Both the position numbers and the translations under genes were made by a program. The notes below the pieces were generated by a model that worked only from the letters and a program-made list of their open reading frames with translations, was not told the origin of the DNA and ran no database searches. A stretch of 60,854 nt of DNA from an uncultured Pirellulales bacterium (lineage in GTDB: Bacteria > Planctomycetota > Planctomycetia > Pirellulales > Thermoguttaceae). Shown piece after piece: positions 36,162-43,002 of the stretch; position 1 is the stretch's first letter, and every line of letters begins with the position of its first letter. The stretch covers positions 1 through 60,854 of the forward strand of contig CALLPE010000036.1 of NCBI GenBank assembly GCA_938015445.1, written 5' to 3'.

Positions 36162-38372
36162 ATGAGCTACCAAAAAGCCCTCAAAGTTTTGCTTGCCTGT
36201 GTGGCCGCCGCTTGGTGTTTTGGTGCCGCGGTGCAGTCAGGCTCTGCGGTGAGTATCGAGTTTCGCGGCGATGTGCGCGTACCTCAGATCGGCTTTGCGA
36301 TCGACGAAATCCTTCAAGCGGTACGTGTGGCCGGCTGCCCACAGCCTGGGCTGGTGGTCGCCTTTCACATCGACCCGCAGGCGCTGCCAGCCCAAGCTTA
36401 TCGGCTCAAGCGGACGGATGATCCACCGGGGGTGTGGGTAATCGGTGGCGATCCGACAGGGGCCATGTACGGTGGCCTCGACGTAGCCGAAGCTATACGC
36501 ATAGGCACCTTCAGGGAACTGAACGAGCGCGTTTGTCGGCCGTACATCGAGCGGCGAGGCATAAAGTTCAACATTCCCCTGGATGTGCGTACCCCCAGCT
36601 ATTCCGATAACGGCGACAGCTTCCAGGCGAACATCCCCGAGGTGTGGAGCACCGCTTTCTGGCACGAGCTGCTCGACGAGCTGGCGCGCCACCGTTACAA
36701 CGTTCTCACCTTGTGGAATTTGCACCCCTTCCCATCGATCGTCCGCGTGCCGGAGTTTCCTGAGATAGCCCTCAACGATGTCTGGCGTACCCGAGTTCCG
36801 CTCGACGACACCTTCTCCCACACAGGCACCGATATGGTTCGGCCTGCAATGCTTCGGGATGTGGAGATCGTGCGACGGATGACGATCGAGGACAAAATCG
36901 CCTTCTGGCGTCATGTGATGCAATATGCCCATGACCGGGGCATCGAGGTGTACTGGTTCACCTGGAATATCTTCGTGTGGGGAACCGACGGCAAGTATGG
37001 AATCACAGCCGATCGCCGCAATCCGGCAACTATCCGCTATTTTCGCGCCAGTGTCCGAGAAGTGGTCAACACCTATCCGCTGCTCGCCGGGATAGGTTTT
37101 ACGGCAGGAGAGAACATGAGGCTCGAGGGCCAAGGGCCAAGCAAGGAACAATGGTTGTGGCAGACCTACGGAGAAGGTGTACGGGATGCCCTGGTCAAGC
37201 AGCCCGAAAGACGCTTCCGGCTTATTCACCGCCTTCATCAAACCCGCTTGGCCGAGATTCTACACGAGTTCCGCGATTGTCCGTGTCCGCTCGAGTTGAG
37301 CTTCAAATACTCGATCGCCCACATGTATTCCATCCCCAATCCCCCATTTATCAAGCCTCTGCTGGAACAAATGCCGGCGGGAATGAAAACATGGTTGACC
37401 GTTCGCAACGACGATATATACAGCTTTCGCTGGGGCGACCCGGACTATGCCCGGCAATACATCCGCAACATGCCCGGACCGGATCGTTTGGCTGGCTTCT
37501 ACATGGGTCCCGACGGGTATTGCTGGGGTCGAGAAGCGATCGATGTCGACGGGGAGCTTCCTCGAGCGCTGGTAGTAAAGAAACAATGGTACAGCTTCCT
37601 TCTTTGGGGACGCCTGAGCTACGACCCTTCGTTGCCCAATGAGCATTTCAAGAAGATACTGGCGGCCCGATTTCCTCAGGTCTCCGCCGAGAAGCTATTC
37701 ACGGCTTGGGCAACGGCTTCCAAGATTGTTCCGCAGGTTACCAGCTTTTTCTGGAAAGACATCGACTTGCGCTGGTTCCCCGAAGCATGTACCCGGCATC
37801 CGGCACCACGGGGCTTTTACACCGTGCGAGATTTCATCCTCGGGAACCCTATGCCGGGAAGCGGCGTGCTGAGCATCGGGCAGTGGCTGGCAGGGAATAA
37901 ACAGGCACCTCAGCCCCAGGCAGTCACCCCTATGGAGGTGGCCGACGCGCTGCAACGGTACGCGCACAATACACTGGCATTGCTCGGCGACTTGCGAACA
38001 GCTGATCGCCCCGATCGCGAACTGCAAAGGACGCTGGGCGACCTGGAGGCGATGGCGCATCTGGGATACTATTACGCGGCGAAAATTCGCGCGGCAGTCG
38101 CTTTGGCGCAGTTCGACCGTGAGGGCCAGCGTAACCAACAAGAGGCGGCCGTCAGGCATCTTGAGGAAGCCTTGGCCCATTGGAAACGCTACGCCGCCAT
38201 CGCCGGCAGCCAGTACAAGCCACAATTGCTCAACCGCATCGGATATGTGGACCTGCATCAAATTACCGAGTATGTCGAGAAGGATATCGCAATGGCCAGA
38301 CAATGGCAGCCTGGAAGCCTCGACGCAGCTCCCACGTCACAGAAGGCGGGAGACGTTCCGTTTCGGCCCTAG
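36162..38372 (+). CDS. Secreted glycoside hydrolase-like protein (GH67/GH20-type architecture)
   Basis: About 736 residues. AAGGAG at 36147-36152 is nine bases before ATG 36162; ATG 36156 is too close. The start MSYQKALKVLLACVAAAW is a signal peptide. Residues about 30-130 look like the alpha/beta accessory domain of GH67/GH20 enzymes (GVWVIGGDPTGAMYGGLDVAEAI), then RRGIKFNIPLDVRTPSY begins a TIM-barrel-like region with HRYNVLTLWNLHPF, VYWFTWNIFVW and IGFTAGENM. The C-terminus (380-730) is helical. Clan membership is read from these patterns; alpha-glucuronidase or hexosaminidase-type activity on a plant or algal polymer is inference. Divergent from the msrBA gene. Confidence 0.75.
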   Translation: MSYQKALKVLLACVAAAWCFGAAVQSGSAVSIEFRGDVRVPQIGFAIDEILQAVRVAGCPQPGLVVAFHIDPQALPAQAYRLKRTDDPPGVWVIGGDPTGAMYGGLDVAEAIRIGTFRELNERVCRPYIERRGIKFNIPLDVRTPSYSDNGDSFQANIPEVWSTAFWHELLDELARHRYNVLTLWNLHPFPSIVRVPEFPEIALNDVWRTRVPLDDTFSHTGTDMVRPAMLRDVEIVRRMTIEDKIAFWRHVMQYAHDRGIEVYWFTWNIFVWGTDGKYGITADRRNPATIRYFRASVREVVNTYPLLAGIGFTAGENMRLEGQGPSKEQWLWQTYGEGVRDALVKQPERRFRLIHRLHQTRLAEILHEFRDCPCPLELSFKYSIAHMYSIPNPPFIKPLLEQMPAGMKTWLTVRNDDIYSFRWGDPDYARQYIRNMPGPDRLAGFYMGPDGYCWGREAIDVDGELPRALVVKKQWYSFLLWGRLSYDPSLPNEHFKKILAARFPQVSAEKLFTAWATASKIVPQVTSFFWKDIDLRWFPEACTRHPAPRGFYTVRDFILGNPMPGSGVLSIGQWLAGNKQAPQPQAVTPMEVADALQRYAHNTLALLGDLRTADRPDRELQRTLGDLEAMAHLGYYYAAKIRAAVALAQFDREGQRNQQEAAVRHLEEALAHWKRYAAIAGSQYKPQLLNRIGYVDLHQITEYVEKDIAMARQWQPGSLDAAPTSQKAGDVPFRP

Positions 38373-38648
38373 CTGCACCCGATACATGGGCCGCCGGCGC
38401 GAGAATGGGGGCCAATAGCCGCGTTGATGCAAGCTGCTATTCAGAGGAATCAACCGAGGGAGGGTATCATAAGGCAAACTCTGCAAGCTGGGCATAAGCT
38501 CAGATCACAGGTTCCACTGCGGCTTTGCCGCGCGGAACTAGGAAGCAAGCGACGATCTGGGGTGAAGCGCGTGCAAGGGGCCCGGGCATGCAAGTCCGCG
38601 AACACACCTGTGCTTATGGCGGCGGCAGGGCATGCGGCGAACAGTCGT

Positions 38649-38819
38649 TCAGCGCAAATCGGTGGCGGGCCGGCAGCCGCTGGTTTGGGCAAGCTTCACC
38701 TTCTGCTTGATGACATTACGGAGGAAGCGCAGTGCTTCTTCCTGGTCTTCATCCACCAGGATCGCTTCTAGGTCTAGCAACTCTTGTTCCGAAAGGGTGA
38801 TGGTAACGGTTTTTTCCAT
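38649..38819 (-). CDS. Small 56-residue protein, last gene of the arsR cluster
   Basis: ATG 38819 is preceded by GAGGAGG, a strong ribosome site, which argues for a real small gene. The product begins MEKTVTITLSEQELLDLEAI and continues as one or two amphipathic helices with many acids (LVDEDQEEALRFLRNVIKQKVKLAQ). No motif was recognised. It begins 45 bp after the universal stress protein gene on the same strand, and is probably transcribed with it. Confidence 0.7.
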   Translation of the reverse strand: MEKTVTITLSEQELLDLEAILVDEDQEEALRFLRNVIKQKVKLAQTSGCRPATDLR

Positions 38820-38864
38820 AAGAGTCGACTCCTCCTCTGCTCGACCAGGAACCATTTCCAAAGA

Positions 38865-39758
38865 TTACCGGATTGGCGGCACCAGCAAAACCGGCATTGG
38901 AACATGGGGGACGACCTGCTGGCTGGTGCTTCCTAGAAATACATCGGAAATAAACCCTCGGCCCTGACTTCCCATGACGATGAGAGATTCGTTCTCTTGC
39001 TGTGCTACGCGCAAGATTTCCTGAATGGGGGATCCATAGCGCCGGGCAATGGTGACCTCGGCGGCTCCTTTTTCGCGCAGCCGGCTTCGCAGCCTTTCCA
39101 GGCGCTCGTGGTCGACCTGGTTAAACTCTCCCAAGCGGTGAGAGAGATCAGATGCGATGCGGGATTTATCTTGAACATGGAGCAAGGTCACACGCCCTCG
39201 GCAATTGTCGACGATTTTTTCTACATAGAGAAAAGCCCGCTCCGCGATAACGGAAAAGTCGGTGCAATAAAGCAGATGGCGCCCACACTCCAGGCAGGCG
39301 GCTTGGCAGCGGAGTCCGCCTTCCTCCTCGGTGATGCGAATGCGGACCACCAACACCGGCAAGGTGGCATGTTCGAGGATGCCCATAGCCGTCCGCCCGA
39401 GGAAAACCTCGCGAAGCAGGCTAGACCCATGGGTTCCTATCACGATCAAGGATGCGTTGTGCTGGGCCGCGATTCGGTTCACCTCCAATATGGGTGTGCC
39501 CAACGCGACCTCTACTCGGGTCTGAAATCCCTTTTCCCGCAGGAGCGATTCTTGTGCTGCCAGCCGCGCTTCCACGTAGGAGGTCAATAGAGGCTGCATG
39601 TCAGGCAGGTTCCGCGGTCCCAAGGCGTGGACGAGGATCGCCTCCTCGGTGCCCGGCGGCCTCAGACCGTGCAGACAACCGATAACCCGGTCGCAAGCTT
39701 CAGAAAGGTCTAAGCCTACAACGATTCTGCGAAACGTGAGCGTCCCCCGGTATAGCAA
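38865..39758 (-). CDS. Universal stress protein, two Usp domains
   Basis: A 297-residue tandem UspA protein. Domain 1 (about 8-140) begins RRIVVGLDLSEACDRVI and carries the ATP-binding loop GTHGSSLLREVFLGRTAMGI. Domain 2 (about 160-297) has the corresponding GSQGRGFISDVFLGSTSQQV. The intervening segment contains CQAACLECGRHLLYC, four cysteines that could bind metal. The start is TTG 39758 with no ribosome site, eight bases after the arsD-like stop, so translation is probably coupled. It lies in the arsR-permease operon. Confidence 0.88.
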   Translation of the reverse strand: MLYRGTLTFRRIVVGLDLSEACDRVIGCLHGLRPPGTEEAILVHALGPRNLPDMQPLLTSYVEARLAAQESLLREKGFQTRVEVALGTPILEVNRIAAQHNASLIVIGTHGSSLLREVFLGRTAMGILEHATLPVLVVRIRITEEEGGLRCQAACLECGRHLLYCTDFSVIAERAFLYVEKIVDNCRGRVTLLHVQDKSRIASDLSHRLGEFNQVDHERLERLRSRLREKGAAEVTIARRYGSPIQEILRVAQQENESLIVMGSQGRGFISDVFLGSTSQQVVPHVPMPVLLVPPIR

Positions 39759-39766
39759 ACGGTTTG

Positions 39767-40108
39767 TTAGGTTGCGGCCGAAAACTTGCCTTTGAGGATT
39801 TCCACCAACTCGTCGATGTTGGGCGGGCCCATGGAGATCACTTCGCCATTGAGGGCGAAAATGGGCAGGGCCAAAGCCCCGAAGCTATCTAGCAGCCGCA
39901 TGGCCGCGGCATCGCGCCCTGGGTCGAGGCTGCCGGTCACGTTGATGGTCTGCACCTCGACCTGCCCCAGCTCCTTGCGAAGCGCGGTGATGTACTGTTC
40001 TATGTCCTGAGTTGTTTGTCCCACCGGACCACAGCAGCTCGAGCCCACGCCGCACGGGAAAGTCTGCGGTAGGTAGTAGAGACGAATGGTAGGTAACGAG
40101 TCGCTCAT
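39767..40108 (-). CDS. ArsD-like thioredoxin-fold protein
   Basis: A 113-residue cytosolic protein. After a first strand (TIRLYYLPQTFP) come CGVGSSCCGP, i.e. Cys19, Cys25 and Cys26. The second half (VEVQTINVTGS...LDSFGALALPIFALNGEVISMG) has the thioredoxin-like cis-Pro and strand pattern of ArsD, where the metallochaperone hands As(III) to the efflux pump. In ArsD the cysteines read CC...C; here the order is C...CC. It lies directly after an ArsP-type permease and downstream of an ArsR repressor, which supports a metal or arsenic carrier role; a simple redox thioredoxin is the alternative. Confidence 0.7.
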   Translation of the reverse strand: MSDSLPTIRLYYLPQTFPCGVGSSCCGPVGQTTQDIEQYITALRKELGQVEVQTINVTGSLDPGRDAAAMRLLDSFGALALPIFALNGEVISMGPPNIDELVEILKGKFSAAT

Positions 40109-40136
40109 AGACTAATGTCCTCCTTAAAATCGTATT

Positions 40137-41555
40137 TCAGAAAAATATGTTGAAGATATACCCTGCAATTACGCAACCCGCAAACGAGACACCTGCGTAC
40201 AATAGCAGTACTTTGGCCCGGAATACCCCCGAAAGCATGGCGAGTGAGGGCAAGGAAAGGCCCGGGCCGCCCAACAAGTAAGCTAGGGTGGCGCCGGGTC
40301 CCATTCCCTTGCTCATTAGGGCCAGGGCGGTAGGCACTTCGACATAAGTACACACATACGCCAGCAGCGCCACAGCCGCTGCCACCAAAACACTATTCAG
40401 CGCAGTGCCCCCGACCCAAGCGGTAATTAACTGGGTCGGCAAAAGGACTTTGATCGCCCCGGCGATCAGGACCGCCAAAACCAGGTAGCCGTTTAACTGA
40501 ATGAACAGGCGCAGGGCCATGCGGAACATCTCGGCCAGTTTGTGCGATAGGCTCCCGCCAACACTGTCCCCCTGGGGCAAAATGGCGCAGGCGCCGACGT
40601 GTTTGATACTAGTGCTCTCGGCCGGAGGGAGTCTCCACAACCCGTCGGCCGTCCTTTCGACCAAACCCGCCTCTTCGAGCAAGACGAGTTTGTCCTCGCC
40701 GTCCGGCCCCAGTTGTTCCGCATGCACGCCATCCGGCTGCTTGCTGGCGAGAAGGCCGAAGCGGAAGGCGAACTGCTGCATCTGGGGCGTCAACCTCGGG
40801 GTGACGCGGATTTTGAGGAAGTGCCGCGGACTGCGGTGTTTTCGCTGCCAGCGGGAAAGGACTTCGCCCACCACCAGCGCGATGCCGAAGGTGGCCACAA
40901 CCCGGGCCAGCGCCATAGGCCAACCCAACACACCGACCGTCATGAATACCGTGGGCACGTTGAGCATCGGAGCAGCAATCAGGAAAGCCATCGTAGGCCC
41001 AAGCGGAATACCTGCCTCGACCATGCCCGCTAAAACTGGGACGATACCGCAGGAACAAATGGGAATGACTGCCCCAGCGCTTGCTGCTAGCAGGTTCGCT
41101 TTGATTCCCCCGTAGCCCATCTTGGCCCGTACCTTCTCCCACGACACGAAGACCACCAGTCCTGCGGCAATCAACATGCCAACCACCCAGTACTGGAAAA
41201 GCTCTACCAGCACGGCGGCACCTTTGATGTATACGTACCATAGCACCAGCGGAACGTTCCAGGACAAGGGGGTTTCGATCTCGGCCAATCGGGCTTCTGG
41301 GCCGGTGATACCCGGCGGCTGAAGCAGTCCGTAGTAAAAAATGGCGGAGATCGACAATCCATGCACCCATGCATACACTAGCGCACTAATATACATTATT
41401 ATGACCACTGCCAGGTAGAACCACATGGCTACCGTAGGCCGGAAACCCGGTGCGGTTCCGCCCGCGGAGGATGCCCCCGACGGGAAGCCCCCCGGCTGCG
41501 CCTCCTGGAGGTGAGGTGCTTGGATGCTCTGGTGGACCTGCTCCGTCTGCGTCAT
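40137..41555 (-). CDS. ArsP-type permease (PF03773-like), arsenic/metal efflux
   Basis: A 472-residue inner-membrane protein with about 8-10 helices. Motifs of the family: PICSCGIVPVLAGMVEAGI (CSCG in a membrane turn), FLIAAPMLNVPTVF, and the second-half copy TYVEVPTALALMSKGMGPGATLAYLLGGPGLSLPS. A cytosolic middle segment (about 230-345) is predicted to be soluble and includes a winged-helix-like LVLLEEAGLVERTADGLWRL and GACAIL. The ATG overlaps the stop of the AhpD-like gene (ATGA), so they are translationally coupled. ArsP proteins export trivalent organoarsenicals; neighbouring ArsR and ArsD-like proteins make arsenic or a similar thiophilic metal the best guess. Confidence 0.87.
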   Translation of the reverse strand: MTQTEQVHQSIQAPHLQEAQPGGFPSGASSAGGTAPGFRPTVAMWFYLAVVIIMYISALVYAWVHGLSISAIFYYGLLQPPGITGPEARLAEIETPLSWNVPLVLWYVYIKGAAVLVELFQYWVVGMLIAAGLVVFVSWEKVRAKMGYGGIKANLLAASAGAVIPICSCGIVPVLAGMVEAGIPLGPTMAFLIAAPMLNVPTVFMTVGVLGWPMALARVVATFGIALVVGEVLSRWQRKHRSPRHFLKIRVTPRLTPQMQQFAFRFGLLASKQPDGVHAEQLGPDGEDKLVLLEEAGLVERTADGLWRLPPAESTSIKHVGACAILPQGDSVGGSLSHKLAEMFRMALRLFIQLNGYLVLAVLIAGAIKVLLPTQLITAWVGGTALNSVLVAAAVALLAYVCTYVEVPTALALMSKGMGPGATLAYLLGGPGLSLPSLAMLSGVFRAKVLLLYAGVSFAGCVIAGYIFNIFF

Positions 41556-41824
41556 GCTTCATCCTCCTTTGATTCCTGAGTTTGGTCCGTTTCGTTATGG
41601 ACATACTGGTCGGCCAAGCGGCGGGCGGCGAACTCGTCGATGTGATGATCGCCGGCTTGCCGGATGGCTTGGGCAAGGCTTACCACAGCCTGAATGGTCT
41701 GGGGAGCGATCCCCAGCGCCACTGCTTGTTGAAAGTGATAGCTGAAACAGGGTGCGCAATGGCCCGCCACCGCCGCTGCCATGGCAACCAATTCTTTTGT
41801 TACAGGATCCAGTCCTGATGACAT
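41552..41824 (-). CDS. AhpD/carboxymuconolactone decarboxylase-like protein with CxxC
   Basis: A 90-residue all-helical protein starting at ATG 41824 with GGAAAGGG seven bases ahead. The AhpD active-site pattern CxxCxxxH is visible as Cys23, Cys26 and His30 (GHCAPCFSYHFQQA), followed by LGIAPQTIQAVVSLAQAIRQAG. Such small proteins act as redox partners or adapters and recur beside arsenic and permease genes. Its stop overlaps the permease start by ATGA. Upstream of it, still inside the operon, is a 28-bp inverted repeat. Confidence 0.85.
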   Translation of the reverse strand: MSSGLDPVTKELVAMAAAVAGHCAPCFSYHFQQAVALGIAPQTIQAVVSLAQAIRQAGDHHIDEFAARRLADQYVHNETDQTQESKEDEA

Positions 41825-41871
41825 AAAGTACCCTTTCCGGTCATAAGATTTTTTGCGGCAGGAGGTTGGAC

Positions 41872-41899
41872 TATAGCACAGCGGGGCTGCTGTCCTATA
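41872..41899. promoter_or_regulatory. Intra-operon inverted repeat upstream of the AhpD-like gene
   Basis: On the minus strand TATAGGACAGC and GCTGTGCTATA (11 bp, one mismatch) flank a six-base loop. There is no T-run after it, so it is more likely an mRNA hairpin or a protein-binding dyad than a terminator. It lies between the FmdB stop and the AhpD-like start. Confidence 0.6.
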
Positions 41900-41932
41900 T
41901 TGCATGTGGACGTACGCAGCTCAACAAAACGC

Positions 41933-42157
41933 TTATCCGCAGCATCCGGGGCCAGCCGACGGCCCACAACATCCACCCCAGCCCGGCCCACCTTGATTCC
42001 GCGAGGACATCACATGAATAGAGGAAAAGGTCCGCACCACCTTTTTAGAGCCGCAGTAAGGGCACGTCGGTTGGAGTCCTTTAGAGTATTCGCTAACAGA
42101 GGCCTGTAGCGAAAACACCTGCCCGCAGTCCTGACACACATAATCGTAAGTAGGCAT
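41933..42157 (-). CDS. FmdB-type zinc-ribbon protein
   Basis: ATG 42157 (MPTYDYVCQDCGQVF) lies nine bases after AGGAGG; the earlier in-frame ATG abuts the ribosome site. The 74-residue product has the FmdB zinc ribbon CQDC...CPYCGSKKVVRTF (two CxxC pairs) and a Gly/Cys-rich tail (GGPGWGGCCGPSAGPGCCG) that could bind additional metal. FmdB-like ribbons are regulatory or adapter proteins of unclear action. It is the first structural gene after arsR, behind a 92-bp gap holding an operator-like dyad. Confidence 0.85.
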   Translation of the reverse strand: MPTYDYVCQDCGQVFSLQASVSEYSKGLQPTCPYCGSKKVVRTFSSIHVMSSRNQGGPGWGGCCGPSAGPGCCG

Positions 42158-42187
42158 ACAGGTCATCCTCCTAGAAAAAAGTGGTTT

Positions 42188-42203
42188 ATCGATAATCGTC
42201 GAT
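42188..42203. promoter_or_regulatory. Second ArsR-type dyad, upstream of fmdB-like gene
   Basis: ATCGA-TAATCG-TCGAT is a 5-6-5 inverted repeat with the same ATCG...CGAT ends and the same length (16 bp) as the dyad over the arsR start. It sits 31 bp upstream of the FmdB start, where a repressor could block a second promoter. Confidence 0.5.
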
Positions 42204-42249
42204 GAACGAATATGCGGACATGCGTTCGGCGCTAATGGCTACCATTGTA

Positions 42250-42600
42250 CTACAGTTGGCTGACCAGCTTTTTCAAAGCTACGAGGCTGCCAGAAACCAG
42301 CCGATAGCAGACTCTGGGGCCATCATTGGTGGCTTCGATCATCCCCGCCTGCCGCAAGATTTTTAGATGCTGCGAGACGGTCGATTGAGCCAAGGGGAGT
42401 TGCCCTACCAACTCGCCGCAGATGCAAGTTTTCCTTTGGTGCAGGATGCGGACGATGCGCACGCGCGCCGGGTGCCCTAAGGCCTTGGCCAGCCGGGCCA
42501 AATCGTGGTCGGAACGATCCGTTTCCCCCTGCGCAAACCCGCCGACCGCTGCCGGCTCCAGGCATTTCTCAGGAGCACACAAATTCGTTCGGTCTTTCAT
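42250..42600 (-). CDS. arsR: ArsR-family (ArsR/SmtB) repressor with CxC metal motif
   Basis: A 116-residue winged-helix repressor starting at ATG 42600. Helix-turn-helix: LAKALGHPARVRIVRIL, then PLAQSTVSQHLKILRQAGMI and the wing. Cys59 and Cys61 (KTCICGELV) match the CxC in the DNA-binding region helix of arsenite-sensing ArsR proteins; Cys8 and Cys13 add possible ligands. The frame extends to 42789 without a start signal. No Shine-Dalgarno is seen; a promoter 12-38 bases upstream would make the message leaderless or nearly so. An operator dyad overlaps the start codon. It heads the cluster down to 38649. Confidence 0.9.
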   Translation of the reverse strand: MKDRTNLCAPEKCLEPAAVGGFAQGETDRSDHDLARLAKALGHPARVRIVRILHQRKTCICGELVGQLPLAQSTVSQHLKILRQAGMIEATNDGPRVCYRLVSGSLVALKKLVSQL

Positions 42601-42614
42601 CGTAATTTTACGAT
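42599..42614. promoter_or_regulatory. ArsR operator overlapping the arsR start codon
   Basis: On the minus strand ATCGTAA-AA-TTACGAT is a perfect 7-2-7 inverted repeat covering the -10 end and the AT of the arsR ATG. The position is ideal for autorepression. Its ATCG...CGAT ends recur in the dyad at 42188-42203. Confidence 0.6.
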
Positions 42615-42638
42615 ATACAGTTTGGCTGCCAGCGTCAA
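42612..42638 (-). promoter_or_regulatory. Candidate arsR promoter
   Basis: Reading the minus strand, TTGACG (42638-42633) is followed after 15 bp by TATATC (42617-42612), or after 17 bp by TATCGT. The start of transcription would fall within a few bases of the ATG, consistent with the lack of a ribosome site. The operator overlaps the -10. Confidence 0.45.
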
Positions 42639-42864
42639 GGGCCGAAAAAACACGAAAGCTTCTGGCCAGCGAGGCTTCGCAAAGAGCAAAGACTCGTCGA
42701 TTATGGTGATTGAGCAAAAATTCTCGTGTTGTTTGTACTCGAAGTGCGAAAAATGTCGCCGCAACCGACCGTTTCTGTGCCCCGTACAATGGGCTATATT
42801 ACGTCGCTGATGTGAGGGTTAAATCATCGGCGGATGAGGTCTAACACGTCCGATGTCGGATGAC

Positions 42865-42966
42865 TCACAGGGCTTGTTCCGCCACCTCAAGATCGTGGGT
42901 GACCATGACCGACGTCTTGCCCTGCTGACGTACCGTATCGAGCAACACGAATGGCTGGCCACTGGG
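42865..42966 (-). pseudogene. Remnant of an ABC transporter ATPase gene (C-terminal piece)
   Basis: In one minus-strand frame, closed upstream by TAG (42969-42967) and downstream by TGA (42867-42865), the sequence reads SGQPFVLLDTVRQQGKTSVM followed by VTHDLEVAEQAL. QGKTSVMVTHDLEVAEQA is the H-loop region (catalytic His in VTHD) of LolD/MacB-type ABC ATPases. Walker A, the signature motif and Walker B are absent, so only the end of a former gene is left, directly upstream of the arsR cluster. Confidence 0.6.
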
Positions 42967-43002
42967 CTAGCGAGCCAAATTGCGACAGTCTTTTTGCCAG
43001 GG

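Larger units (their letters stand above)
42601..43002. other. Spacer upstream of arsR containing gene remnant
   Basis: About 400 bp between the DUF4838 gene stop and the arsR start. It contains the arsR promoter/operator at its left and a 34-codon remnant of an ABC transporter ATPase gene at 42865-42966. Otherwise no gene is supported. Confidence 0.55.
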
